DNA of 64,000 nucleotides from VRUE01 sp963718775 (lineage in GTDB: Bacteria > Actinomycetota > Thermoleophilia > Solirubrobacterales > 70-9): assembly GCA_963718775.1 (NCBI GenBank), contig OY970377.1, forward strand, positions 496,001 to 560,000. The letters are read 5' to 3'. The stretch's first letter is position 1. The number at the start of each line of letters is the position of its first letter. Of this stretch, positions 8,417-16,368 are shown in pieces. A program made the position numbers and the translations under genes. A model generated the notes under the pieces. That model was not told the DNA's origin. It ran no database searches and saw only the letters and a program-made list of their open reading frames with translations.

Positions 8417-9690
8417 CGTGGTGCCCTCTCGTCGTCTTCGTTGCCCGCGACCAGCGCCTCGCCCAACTTGAAGACGTCGCCGGCGCCGATCGTGACCAGG
8501 ACGTCGCCCACTCCGAGCCGGCCGTCGAGGGCTCGCCGTGCGGCCTCGGCCGTGGGCAGCCACCAAACGCGCCCGCCCCCCATTCGATCTGCTGCCGCCT
8601 CGGCGACCTGCAAACCGCTGACGCCGGCCAGCTCGCCGACCGGCTCCTCACGCGCTGGGTAGACGTCGAGCACGACCGCCTCGTCGGCGAGGGACAGCGC
8701 GGCCCCGAAGCCGTCGGCGAAGGCTTTGGTGCGCGAGTAGAGGTGTGGCTGGAAGACGGCGATCAAGCGCCTCGGCTCGAGCTCGCGGAGAGCCGAGAGG
8801 GCGGCGCGCACCTCGGTCGGGTGGTGAGCGTAGTCGTCATATATGCGAGCGCCGTCGCACGAGCCCTTCAGCTCGAGACGGCGGCGCACGCCGGGGAAGT
8901 CGGCGAGGGCCGGCGCGGCTCGGTCGAGGTCGAAGCCGGCGAGCCCCAGCGCCGCCAGCGCGGCGCGGGCGTTGAGCAGGTTGTGCTGGCCCGGCACCGC
9001 AAGCGAAAGCTCAGCCGGGCCGGGGGTGTCGGCGTCGAACCTGGCAACCCCCTTTGCGGGCGCCACGAACTGCTCGAACGCGGCTCGCAGCTCGGCCATC
9101 GAGCCCCAGCGGGCGTGATGGTCCATCTCGATGTTCGTCACAACGGCGATCTCCGGCTTCAGGTCGAGGAAGCTGCCGTCGCTCTCGTCAGCCTCGGCGA
9201 CGACCCACTCGCCCATGCCCCAGCCGGCGTTCGCGGCGGCGCCGTCCGGGCCGAGGCCGGGAACCTCGCCGCCGACGAAGAAGGCGGGATCCTCGCCCAG
9301 CGCCCGCAACGCCCAGACCAGCATCGCGGTCGTCGTCGTCTTGCCATGCGTGCCGGCGACGGCGATCAGGCGCTTCTCGGCGCAGAGCTCGGCGAGCAGG
9401 GCGCCGCGGTGGATTGGCTCGACGCCGCGCTCACGCGCCAGAGCCAGCTCCGGGTTGTCATCGCCGATCGCGGTCGAGACGACGACCTCGGCGCCCTCGG
9501 GCAGGTTGGCAGCGTCGTGGCCGACCACGGGTGCGAGGCCCGCCGAGCGCAAACGCTCCATATAAGAGGAGTCCGCCCGGTCGCTTCCGGTCACCCTCGC
9601 CCCCAGGTCCGCGCAAACCAGGGCGAGCCCGCTCATACCGGCGCCGCCGACGCCAACGAAGTGCAGCCGCCTTGAAGCCCAGTCGCTCAC
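8413..9690 (-). CDS. murC: UDP-N-acetylmuramate--L-alanine ligase
   Basis: MurC adds the first amino acid (L-Ala) to UDP-MurNAc using ATP. The 425-residue protein has the Rossmann start LHFVGVGGAGMSGLALV, the ATP loop AVAGTHGKTTTTAM, the central-domain segment VVTNIEMDHHARWGS and the C-terminal region YDDYAHHPTEVRAAL. The length is slightly below the family average of about 460 but all domains are present. ATG at 9690 overlaps the murG stop, and the stop overlaps the murB GTG, so translation is coupled across the block. Confidence 0.95.
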   Translation of the reverse strand: MSDWASRRLHFVGVGGAGMSGLALVCADLGARVTGSDRADSSYMERLRSAGLAPVVGHDAANLPEGAEVVVSTAIGDDNPELALARERGVEPIHRGALLAELCAEKRLIAVAGTHGKTTTTAMLVWALRALGEDPAFFVGGEVPGLGPDGAAANAGWGMGEWVVAEADESDGSFLDLKPEIAVVTNIEMDHHARWGSMAELRAAFEQFVAPAKGVARFDADTPGPAELSLAVPGQHNLLNARAALAALGLAGFDLDRAAPALADFPGVRRRLELKGSCDGARIYDDYAHHPTEVRAALSALRELEPRRLIAVFQPHLYSRTKAFADGFGAALSLADEAVVLDVYPAREEPVGELAGVSGLQVAEAAADRMGGGRVWWLPTAEAARRALDGRLGVGDVLVTIGAGDVFKLGEALVAGNEDDERAPR

Positions 9691-10832
9691 GTTCCGGTGC
9701 GCCTTTTGCTCTCCGGGGGTGCATAAGGCGCACCGGAACCGGCGGCGGCGAGGACCTCGTCGGCGATGCGGCGGGCGGCGTCGGGACGGGCTAGCGCGGC
9801 GGAGGCGCGCGACATCGCGGCGAGGCGCTCGCTGTCGCCAAGCAGCGCGCCGACCCGCTCGGTGAGCAGCGCGGCGCTCAGCGTCTCGTCCTCGATCAGC
9901 TCGGCGGCGCCTGCATCGACCATCCAGGCGGCGTTGGCGCTCTGGTGATCGGCGGTCGCGTGTGGATAGGGGACGAGGATCGCCGGGCGGCCGGCAGCCG
10001 TCACCTCGAAGATCGAGCCGCCGGAGCGGGCAAGGGCGAGGTCGCAGGCGGCGAGCACGTCGCCGAGATCGGGCTCGTAGGCGAGCAGCGTGTAGCGGCC
10101 GCCGTGTGGCGCCGCTGCCAGGCGCCGCTCCAGCTGCGGGTGGTCGCGCCGGCCGGTCAGGTGGATGACGTGGAAGTCGCGGCCACCGCTGCCCTCGCCC
10201 TCGGCGAAGGCCTCGACCGCGGCGAGGTTGATCGAGAGGGCGCCCTGGCTGCCGCCCATGACCAGCAGGCAGCGCGCCTCGGCGGCGATGCCGAAGCGCT
10301 GGCGGGCCGTCGTCCGATCGGCCTTCAGCATCGCCGCGGGAACGGGACGGCCGGTGTGCAGGTAACGCTCCCCCTCCCGCCCGGCGATCGGGAAGGCGAG
10401 GCAGACGCGCCGCGCCCGCCCGGCAAGCAGGCGGTTGGCGAGGCCGAGATGGCTGTCGGCCTCGCTGAGCACCAGCGGCGTCCCGGAGAGCAGGGCGGCC
10501 AATCCGACTGGGCCGGCGACGTAACCGCCGCCACCGAGCACCACGTCGGCCTCTCGCCGCCGCAGCGCTCGCCGCGCGGCGCCGACGGCGCCGATCGCCT
10601 CGCCAACCGCACGCGCGGCACGCAGCGGGTTGCGCCGGTCGATCCCCCTCACCTTGAGGAAGTCGATCTCGTAGCCAGCGGCCGGCACGAGCTCGGCCTC
10701 GATGCGCTCCCGCGTGCCGAGGAAGGAGACCTCGGCGCCGCTAGCCCGAAGCTCGGCGGCGACGGCCATCGCTGGCACGACGTGGCCGGCGGTTCCTCCC
10801 GCTGCCACCACGACTCTGGGTGCTTTTTCCAC
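9687..10832 (-). CDS. murG: MurG glycosyltransferase (lipid II synthesis)
   Basis: MurG transfers GlcNAc from UDP-GlcNAc to lipid I on the inner membrane face to give lipid II. The N-terminal loop VVAAGGTAGHVVPAMAVAAE, the second glycine loop LLVMGGSQGALSINLAA and the UDP-GlcNAc site LARSGGSIFEVTAAGRP are all visible in 381 residues. The last 15 or so residues (APYAPPESKRRTGT) are encoded by a palindrome at 9691-9739 and look like a C-terminal add-on. Its first 92 bases overlap the 3' end of ftsW. Confidence 0.95.
   Translation of the reverse strand: MEKAPRVVVAAGGTAGHVVPAMAVAAELRASGAEVSFLGTRERIEAELVPAAGYEIDFLKVRGIDRRNPLRAARAVGEAIGAVGAARRALRRREADVVLGGGGYVAGPVGLAALLSGTPLVLSEADSHLGLANRLLAGRARRVCLAFPIAGREGERYLHTGRPVPAAMLKADRTTARQRFGIAAEARCLLVMGGSQGALSINLAAVEAFAEGEGSGGRDFHVIHLTGRRDHPQLERRLAAAPHGGRYTLLAYEPDLGDVLAACDLALARSGGSIFEVTAAGRPAILVPYPHATADHQSANAAWMVDAGAAELIEDETLSAALLTERVGALLGDSERLAAMSRASAALARPDAARRIADEVLAAAGSGAPYAPPESKRRTGT
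9691..9739. repeat. Inverted repeat forming the 3' end of murG
   Basis: Perfect 15-bp arms at 9691-9705 (GTTCCGGTGCGCCTT) and 9725-9739 flank a 19-base loop. The element is in-frame at the murG C-terminus and ends one base upstream of the murC ATG, so it would place a hairpin at the start of murC translation. Confidence 0.75.
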
Positions 10833-12087
10833 GGCTCGACTTGCTCCTTTTGCGGGCAGGCGAACGCCCGCCCTCGACGACCCGCAGTTTGCCAGCGGCG
10901 GCGGTCCCCCCGCGGGCGACGCTGAGGATCAGCCCGACCGAGAAGAGCGTGACGAGCAGGCTGCTGTTGCCGTAGGAGACGAACGGCAGCGGCACGCCGG
11001 TCAGCGGCGCCATGCCCATCACCGCGAAGAGGTTGATCGTCGCCTGGACGAGGATCATCGAGGTGAGGCCGGCGACCAGCAGCTTCGAGTAGCGGTCCCT
11101 GGCCTGCTGGGCGACGCGCAGGCCGGCGTAACCGAAGAGGCCGAAGAGGCCGACGACGCCGAAAATCCCGATCAGGCCGAGCTCCTCGCCGATCACCGCC
11201 GAGATCATGTCGGTGTGCGCCTCGGGCAGGTAGAAGGCCTTCTGAACGCCGTGGCCGATGCCGACGCCGAAGATGCCGCCCGAGCCGAGCGCGATTTTCG
11301 CCTGCGCGGCCTGGAAGCCGGCGCCGGCGGCCTCGGCGCCGGGGTTGAGGAAGCCGGTGAGGCGAGCCATGCGGTAGGGCTCGATCACGGTCAGCAGCAG
11401 GGCCAGGCCACCAATGCAGGCGGCGATCTTGGCCAGGTCGACCGGACGGGCGCCGGCGGCGAGCAGGGTCGCCCCGACCGCGAAGGCGACGACCATCGTC
11501 GTGCCCAGGTCGGGCTCGGCGACGATCAGCAGGCAGGCGCCGGCGACGACGAGCAGGAAGGGCATCAGCCCCTGAATCGTCCGCACCCGCTTTGGTTCGC
11601 GAGCCAGCATGTCGGCGCCGTAGAGGATCAGCGCCAGCTTGGCCAGCTCGGAGGGCTGGAACTGCAGCGAGCCCGAGCCAAGCCAACGACTCGAGCCGTT
11701 GACGTTGGTGCCGGCGACGAGGACGACCAGGAGCAGGAAGAGCGAGCCGACCAACAGGGCCGGCGTCAGCCGGCGGACGGAGGCGAGGCCGTGGCGGGCG
11801 ACCAGGTGCATGACGACGAGGCCGACCACGCCGACCATCAGGGTGCGCTTCAGGTAGTAGGCGCTGTTGGCGAGATTGCCGTCGCTGAGCACCTGGGTCG
11901 TCGAGCTGGCCGAGAAGACCATCACCGCGCCGAGCGCCAGCAGGCAGAGGGTCGCGGTGAGCAGCAGGTTGTACTCGGTCGAGTGGGCGGCGGCGCGGGA
12001 GCGCTTCTTCTTCCCTTTCGCCCCCTTCTTGGCCTTGGCGCCGCCGAGCCCGAAGGCGCGGCCGAGAGAGGCAGCGCGGGCGCTCAA
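10741..12087 (-). CDS. ftsW: FtsW, septal peptidoglycan polymerase (SEDS family)
   Basis: A polytopic SEDS glycosyltransferase that polymerises lipid II at the septum with FtsI. SEDS signatures include QFQPSELAKLALILYGAD, LLIVAEPDLGTTMVVAFA, YLPEAHTDMISAVIGEELG and LTGVPLPFVSYGNSSLL. A basic N-terminal tail of about 35 residues (KKGAKGKKKRSRAA) precedes the first membrane segment. The C-terminal tail is Arg/Ser rich and overlaps the murG coding region by 92 bases, which is unusually long. Either the tail is real or a small indel has removed an earlier stop. It sits in the standard order murD-ftsW-murG. Confidence 0.93.
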   Translation of the reverse strand: MSARAASLGRAFGLGGAKAKKGAKGKKKRSRAAAHSTEYNLLLTATLCLLALGAVMVFSASSTTQVLSDGNLANSAYYLKRTLMVGVVGLVVMHLVARHGLASVRRLTPALLVGSLFLLLVVLVAGTNVNGSSRWLGSGSLQFQPSELAKLALILYGADMLAREPKRVRTIQGLMPFLLVVAGACLLIVAEPDLGTTMVVAFAVGATLLAAGARPVDLAKIAACIGGLALLLTVIEPYRMARLTGFLNPGAEAAGAGFQAAQAKIALGSGGIFGVGIGHGVQKAFYLPEAHTDMISAVIGEELGLIGIFGVVGLFGLFGYAGLRVAQQARDRYSKLLVAGLTSMILVQATINLFAVMGMAPLTGVPLPFVSYGNSSLLVTLFSVGLILSVARGGTAAAGKLRVVEGGRSPARKRSKSSRGKSTQSRGGSGRNRRPRRASDGRRRRASG

Positions 12088-13451
12088 GAGAGCGCCTCGA
12101 CGATCTCGCGGAAGCGCTCGCCACGGCGTTCGAAGTTCTCGAAGGCATCGAAGCTGGCGCAGGCCGGCGAGAGCAGGACGGTCTCACCGGGCCTGGCCGC
12201 GGCGGCGGCGAGGCGCACCGCTTCCTCCAGCTCCTCGCAGAGCCGCAGCTCGACGCCCGCCTCGATCGCCGGCGCCAAGGCCTCGGCAAGGCGCCCGGCT
12301 GAGGCGCCGGTCAGGTAGCAGGCGACGCAGCGCTCGCGAACGGGATCGAGCAACGGCGCGTAGGGCTCGCCCTTCTCGCTGCCGCCGAGGATCGCGTGGA
12401 CGCCACCCTCGAAGGCGCGCAACCCGACCGTCGCCGAGGCGACGTTGGTCGCCTTGGAGTCGTTGACGAAGCGCACGCCGCCGATCTCGGCGACCTGCTC
12501 GAGCCGGTGCGGGACGCCGGCGAAGCTGCGCAGCCCCTCGCGCACGGCGTCGCGGTCGACGCCCATCGATAGCGCCGCGGCGGCCGCGGCCATCGCGTTG
12601 GCCGCGTTGTGCTCGCCGAACAGGCCCAGCTCGTCGACGGCGAGCAGCGGCTCGCCGTCGTAGAAGATCGTTCCCTCGGCGAGCGCGACCTCGCAATCGG
12701 GGCCGGCGCCGTGGCAGAAGGCGACCCGCCGCGCGCAACCGCCGAGATCGACGCCGGCCAGGGCTGGGTCGTCGGCGTTGTAGACGGCGATGTCGTCGTT
12801 GCCCTGGTTGGCGAAGACGCGCAGCTTCGCCGCCAGGTAGGCCTCGAGATCGGCGTGGCGGTCGAGATGGTCGGGGGCGAGGTTGAGGAAGACCGCGCAC
12901 TCCGGCGCGAAGGTGACGCTGTCCTCGAGCTGGAAGCTGGAGGCCTCGCAGATCACCGTCGCGTCAGCATCGATCTCACCGGCAAGCGAGGAGAGCGGCG
13001 TGCCGACGTTGCCCGCCACCGCCACCGGCTCGCCGGCGGTCCTGTAGACGTGGCCGAGCAGCTCCACCGTGGTCGTCTTGCCGTTCGTGCCGGTCACCGC
13101 GAGGAACCGATTCGGAATCGTCCGCCAGGCCAGCTCGAGCTCGCCGACCACGTCGATGCCGCGCCCCAGGGCCGCGGCGATCACCGGCGCCTCCCGCGGC
13201 ACGCCGGGGCTCTTGACCACAGTCCGCACCCCATCGAGGAGCGCCAGTCCATCTGCATCCAGCACAACTTCGACACCGACCTCCCGAAGCCCTGCAACCC
13301 CGTCGGGACGCCCAGAATCGACTCCCCGCACCTCCTCCCCCCGCTCGGCGAGCAACCTGGCCGCGGCAACGCCCGAGCGGGCCAGCCCGACGACCAGATA
13401 CGGACCTTCGGGAAGCTGGGGTCGCGGCTTCCTGGGCGGCGGCGCGCTCAT
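12084..13451 (-). CDS. murD: UDP-N-acetylmuramoylalanine--D-glutamate ligase
   Basis: MurD adds D-Glu to UDP-MurNAc-L-Ala. The ATG at 13451 (MSAPPPRKPRPQLPEGPYL) gives about 455 residues; longer upstream extensions look non-coding. The domains run in order: Rossmann start VVGLARSGVAAARLLAERG, ATP loop VTGTNGKTTTVELLGH, central segment FLNLAPDHLDRHADLEAY, and C-terminal VNDSKATNVASATVGL with LLSPACASFDAFENFERRG. The stop overlaps the ftsW start. Upstream, a GNAT gene intrudes between murD and mraY. Confidence 0.95.
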   Translation of the reverse strand: MSAPPPRKPRPQLPEGPYLVVGLARSGVAAARLLAERGEEVRGVDSGRPDGVAGLREVGVEVVLDADGLALLDGVRTVVKSPGVPREAPVIAAALGRGIDVVGELELAWRTIPNRFLAVTGTNGKTTTVELLGHVYRTAGEPVAVAGNVGTPLSSLAGEIDADATVICEASSFQLEDSVTFAPECAVFLNLAPDHLDRHADLEAYLAAKLRVFANQGNDDIAVYNADDPALAGVDLGGCARRVAFCHGAGPDCEVALAEGTIFYDGEPLLAVDELGLFGEHNAANAMAAAAAALSMGVDRDAVREGLRSFAGVPHRLEQVAEIGGVRFVNDSKATNVASATVGLRAFEGGVHAILGGSEKGEPYAPLLDPVRERCVACYLTGASAGRLAEALAPAIEAGVELRLCEELEEAVRLAAAAARPGETVLLSPACASFDAFENFERRGERFREIVEALS

Positions 13452-13467
13452 ACGGCATATCTTCGAG

Positions 13468-14019
13468 TCAGGCGGCCGGGACCCTGCGATACAGCACGTG
13501 GCGGCACAGCGGGTGGCCCACGGGAAGGGCCGGATGATCGAAGTCCTCAGCGGGGTCGCGAGCCATGCCGATCCGCTCCATGACAGCGCGTGAGCGAGCG
13601 TTGCCAGCACTTGTGAACGAGACGATCTCGGCCAGGCCGGCCTCCGCGAAACCGAACTCGAGCGCTGCCTCGGCAGCCTCGGTCGCGTAGCCGTTGCCCC
13701 AGGCCGCGCGAGCCAGACGCCAGCCGATCTCCACCGCGGGGGTGAAGTGCGCCTCGAACTCGGGCGCAGCCAAACCGGTGAAGCCGACGAACTCGCCACT
13801 CACCCGCAGCTCGAGCGCCCAGAGGCCATAGCCGTGGACCTCGAACCCAGCTTCGATCTGCTCGATCAGATCATCGCTCTGCTCCCGGGTAAGAACAGCT
13901 GGAAAGTGCTCCATCACCTCTGGATCGGCATTCATCGCCGCAAACGACTCCCGATCGGCCTCACACCAGCGCCGAAGCTTGAGCCGAAGGGTGTCGAGCG
14001 TTGGATGCCCCCGCCCCAC
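13468..14019 (-). CDS. GNAT (RimJ/RimL-type) acetyltransferase inside the dcw cluster
   Basis: A 183-residue protein starting at the GTG at 14019 (VGRGHPTLDTLRLKLRRW). RimJ/RimL-type features are TLRLKLRRWCEADRESF, EIGWRLARAAWGNGYATEAA (acetyl-CoA loop WGNGYA) and NARSRAVMERIGM. It fits tightly between mraY (stop at 14022) and murD (start at 13451), so it is co-transcribed with wall genes. Usual targets are protein N-termini or small molecules; nothing shows a cell-wall substrate. This gene is not part of the canonical dcw order and is probably an insertion into the operon. Confidence 0.85.
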   Translation of the reverse strand: MGRGHPTLDTLRLKLRRWCEADRESFAAMNADPEVMEHFPAVLTREQSDDLIEQIEAGFEVHGYGLWALELRVSGEFVGFTGLAAPEFEAHFTPAVEIGWRLARAAWGNGYATEAAEAALEFGFAEAGLAEIVSFTSAGNARSRAVMERIGMARDPAEDFDHPALPVGHPLCRHVLYRRVPAA

Positions 14020-14021
14020 CC

Positions 14022-14996
14022 CTACCGCCCGATGCTCTGCTGATACAGCGTGAAGCCAATCCCCGAGCAGACCGCGGCGACGATCCAGAAGCGCAGCATG
14101 ATCTTGGTCTCCGACCAAGCCATCATCTCGAAGTGGTGGTGCAGCGGCGCCATCAGCAGGACGCGGCGGCGAAAGGTCTTGAAGGAGAAGACCTGGATCG
14201 CCACCGAGAGCGCCTCGATGACGAAGATGCCGCCGATGATGACCAGCAGCACCTCGGTCTGGGTCATCACCGCCAGGGCGCCGATCGCGCCACCGAGGCC
14301 GAGCGAGCCGGTGTCCCCCATGAAGATCGAGGCCGGGAAGGCGTTGAACCAGAGGAAGCCGATGCAGGCGCCGACCAGGCAGGCCGAGAGCAGCGCCAGG
14401 TTCTGCTGCCCGTTGCTGACGAAGGAGATCGCCGTGTAGGCGAGCAGGACGATCGCGCAGGAGCCGGCGGCGAGGCCGTCGAGGCCGTCGGTGAGGTTGA
14501 CGCCGTTGGAGGTGCCGGCGATGACGAGGAAGACGAGCACGAAGTAGAGGACCGGGCCGAGGTCGATGCTGGCGTCGCCGATGCGGAAATAGAGGATCGG
14601 CTCGAGGCCGACCGAGTGACGCGCCACCCACCACAGGCCCAGCGCCAGGAAGACCTGGAAGAGGATCTTCCAGCGAGCGGAGAGGCCGAGTGAGCGCCGC
14701 TTGACGATCTTGATGAAGTCGTCGGCGAAGCCGAGCGCCGCGCAGCCCATCGCGACGCCGAAGACGGCGAGGCTCTGCGCGTCGCGGTCGGAGAGGACCA
14801 GGTAGGGCACGCAGATCGAGGCAAAGACGATCAGGCCGCCCATCGTCGGCGTGCCCGCCTTGGCGTGGTGCTCCTGCGGCCCGTCCTCGCGGATGTGCTG
14901 GCCGAACTCCTTGACCCGCAGGAACTCGATGAACTTGGGGCCGAGAAAGATGCAGATCAGCATCGCCGCCATGCCGGCAATCAGGACTTCACCCAT
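14022..14996 (-). CDS. mraY: Phospho-N-acetylmuramoyl-pentapeptide transferase
   Basis: MraY is an integral membrane enzyme that moves phospho-MurNAc-pentapeptide from UDP to undecaprenyl phosphate, giving lipid I. The protein has about ten membrane segments. Family motifs are HHAKAGTPTMGGL, LGFADDFIKIVKRRSLGLS, NLTDGLDGLAAG, FPASIFMGDTGSLGLGG and the histidine segment MAPLHHHFEMMAWSE. The 324-residue length is slightly short but complete. Its start overlaps the murF stop region by 8 bases. Confidence 0.96.
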   Translation of the reverse strand: MGEVLIAGMAAMLICIFLGPKFIEFLRVKEFGQHIREDGPQEHHAKAGTPTMGGLIVFASICVPYLVLSDRDAQSLAVFGVAMGCAALGFADDFIKIVKRRSLGLSARWKILFQVFLALGLWWVARHSVGLEPILYFRIGDASIDLGPVLYFVLVFLVIAGTSNGVNLTDGLDGLAAGSCAIVLLAYTAISFVSNGQQNLALLSACLVGACIGFLWFNAFPASIFMGDTGSLGLGGAIGALAVMTQTEVLLVIIGGIFVIEALSVAIQVFSFKTFRRRVLLMAPLHHHFEMMAWSETKIMLRFWIVAAVCSGIGFTLYQQSIGR

Positions 14997-16368
14997 CGAG
15001 CAGCTCCTCGAGGCTCTCGGCGACGGCCTCCAGGCCGGCGGAGCGCGATCCCTTGACGAGGACCGTGTCGCCGGGCTCTAGCTGAGCGGCGAGCAGCTCG
15101 GCTGCCTCGACCGGGTCGCCGACCAGCTCGTCGGGACCGTAGTCTCGGGCCGGCTCGCCGACCCCGACCAGCAGGTCGACGCCCTCGCTGCGAGCGCTGG
15201 CGCCAACCTCACGGTGGTACTCGGCCGCGCCGGCGCCGAGCTCGGCCATCTCACCGAGCACGGCAATCCGCCGCCCGCCCTCGAGCGAGGCCAGGTGGCT
15301 CAGCGCAGCGCGCATCGAGACTGGGTTGGCGTTGTAGCAGTCGTTCACGAGGACGATCCCGTCGCCCATCTCGAGGCGCTCGCCTCGGAAGCGCGAGAAG
15401 CCTATGTTCGCAGCGCGGTCGGCCATCGCGGCGAGCGGCGCGCCCAGCGCCACGCCGACCGCCAGGGCCGCCAGGGCGTTCTGCAGGTTGTGCGCCTCGG
15501 CGAAGGGGAAGTGGAAGAGCTGGCGCCCGGCAGGGCTCTCGATCAGCGTCTCGGTGACGCCGTCCGCGACCCGGCTCTCGACGGCGCAGACGTCGCCGCC
15601 GGGGCCAAAACGGAGCAGCCGCGGCGCCTGCCCGAGGTGCGGCTCCAGCTCCGCCGCGGCGACGGGGACGATCGCAGTGCCGTCCTCGGGCAGCGCCGCC
15701 AGGACCTCTGCCTTGGCAGCGGCGATCGCCTCGACCGATCCGAGCAGCTCGACGTGGACCGGCCCGACGTTGGTGATCACGGCGACTTCCGGCTCGGCGA
15801 TCGCGGCCAGCTCGGCGATCTGACCGCTGCCTCGCATCGCCATCTCGAGGACCAGCAGATCGGTCTCGTCGGGCGCTTCGAGCACGGTCAGCGGCAGGCC
15901 GATCTCGGTGTTGAGGTTCTCGCGGTTGGCGTGGACCCGGCCGGGCAGCAGCACCCTGGCGATGTCCTTGACCGAGGTCTTGCCGACCGAGCCGGTGACC
16001 CCGACGACGCGGGCGCCGAGCTCGCGCCGCCAGGCGCGAGCGAGACCCTGGAGGGCAACCAGCGGATCGTCCGCAATGAAGACCCAAGCCCCCCCAACCT
16101 TCCCGCTGACTTCGTCTTTATTCGCGCTATCCGCGATTAAAGGCGAAGTCAGCGATCGACCGACGACGACGCCCCAGGCGCCCGCCTCGATTGCGTCGGG
16201 GGCGAACTCGCCGCCGTTGACGCGATCCCCGCGGAGGCCGAAGAAGAGGTCGCCCGGGCCGCTCTCGGCGGAATCGATCGTGGCCCGGCGAGGGAGCCCG
16301 GCCTGGTCGCCGCGGGCGACGATCTCGGCCCCGCAGGCCGCCGCGATCTCCTCGGGACTCAACCTCAC
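14989..16368 (-). CDS. murF: UDP-MurNAc-tripeptide--D-alanyl-D-alanine ligase carrying an in-frame palindrome
   Basis: MurF attaches D-Ala-D-Ala to finish the UDP-MurNAc-pentapeptide. Family features are the N-terminal SAESGPGDLFFGLRGDRVNG, the ATP loop VGVTGSVGKTSVKDIAR, the segment VVITNVGPVHVELLGS written here as VAVITNVGPVHVELL, and VNDCYNANPVSMRAAL. Between VVVGRS and AWVFIADDPLVAL, where homologues continue directly, about 20 extra residues (LTSPLIADSANKDEVSGKVG) are encoded by the palindrome at 16104-16154. The reading frame is kept, so the element adds a loop in the N-terminal domain. The start overlaps the murE stop (16365). Confidence 0.94.
   Translation of the reverse strand: MRLSPEEIAAACGAEIVARGDQAGLPRRATIDSAESGPGDLFFGLRGDRVNGGEFAPDAIEAGAWGVVVGRSLTSPLIADSANKDEVSGKVGGAWVFIADDPLVALQGLARAWRRELGARVVGVTGSVGKTSVKDIARVLLPGRVHANRENLNTEIGLPLTVLEAPDETDLLVLEMAMRGSGQIAELAAIAEPEVAVITNVGPVHVELLGSVEAIAAAKAEVLAALPEDGTAIVPVAAAELEPHLGQAPRLLRFGPGGDVCAVESRVADGVTETLIESPAGRQLFHFPFAEAHNLQNALAALAVGVALGAPLAAMADRAANIGFSRFRGERLEMGDGIVLVNDCYNANPVSMRAALSHLASLEGGRRIAVLGEMAELGAGAAEYHREVGASARSEGVDLLVGVGEPARDYGPDELVGDPVEAAELLAAQLEPGDTVLVKGSRSAGLEAVAESLEELLDG
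16104..16154. repeat. In-frame palindromic element within murF
   Basis: Arms of 11 bp match perfectly (CGCTGACTTCG at 16104-16114; CGAAGTCAGCG at 16144-16154). An inner 12-bp imperfect stem (10 of 12) surrounds a 5-base loop. The left half ACTTCGTCTTTATTCGCG closely resembles the element at 34987-35037 (AGTTCGTGTTTCTTCGCG). Confidence 0.75.

Noticed and set aside
10741..10832. The 92-base overlap of ftsW and murG as a programmed dual-coding region
   Set aside because: The ftsW tail is low-complexity Arg/Ser sequence, so a lost stop or simple extension is the more likely reason.
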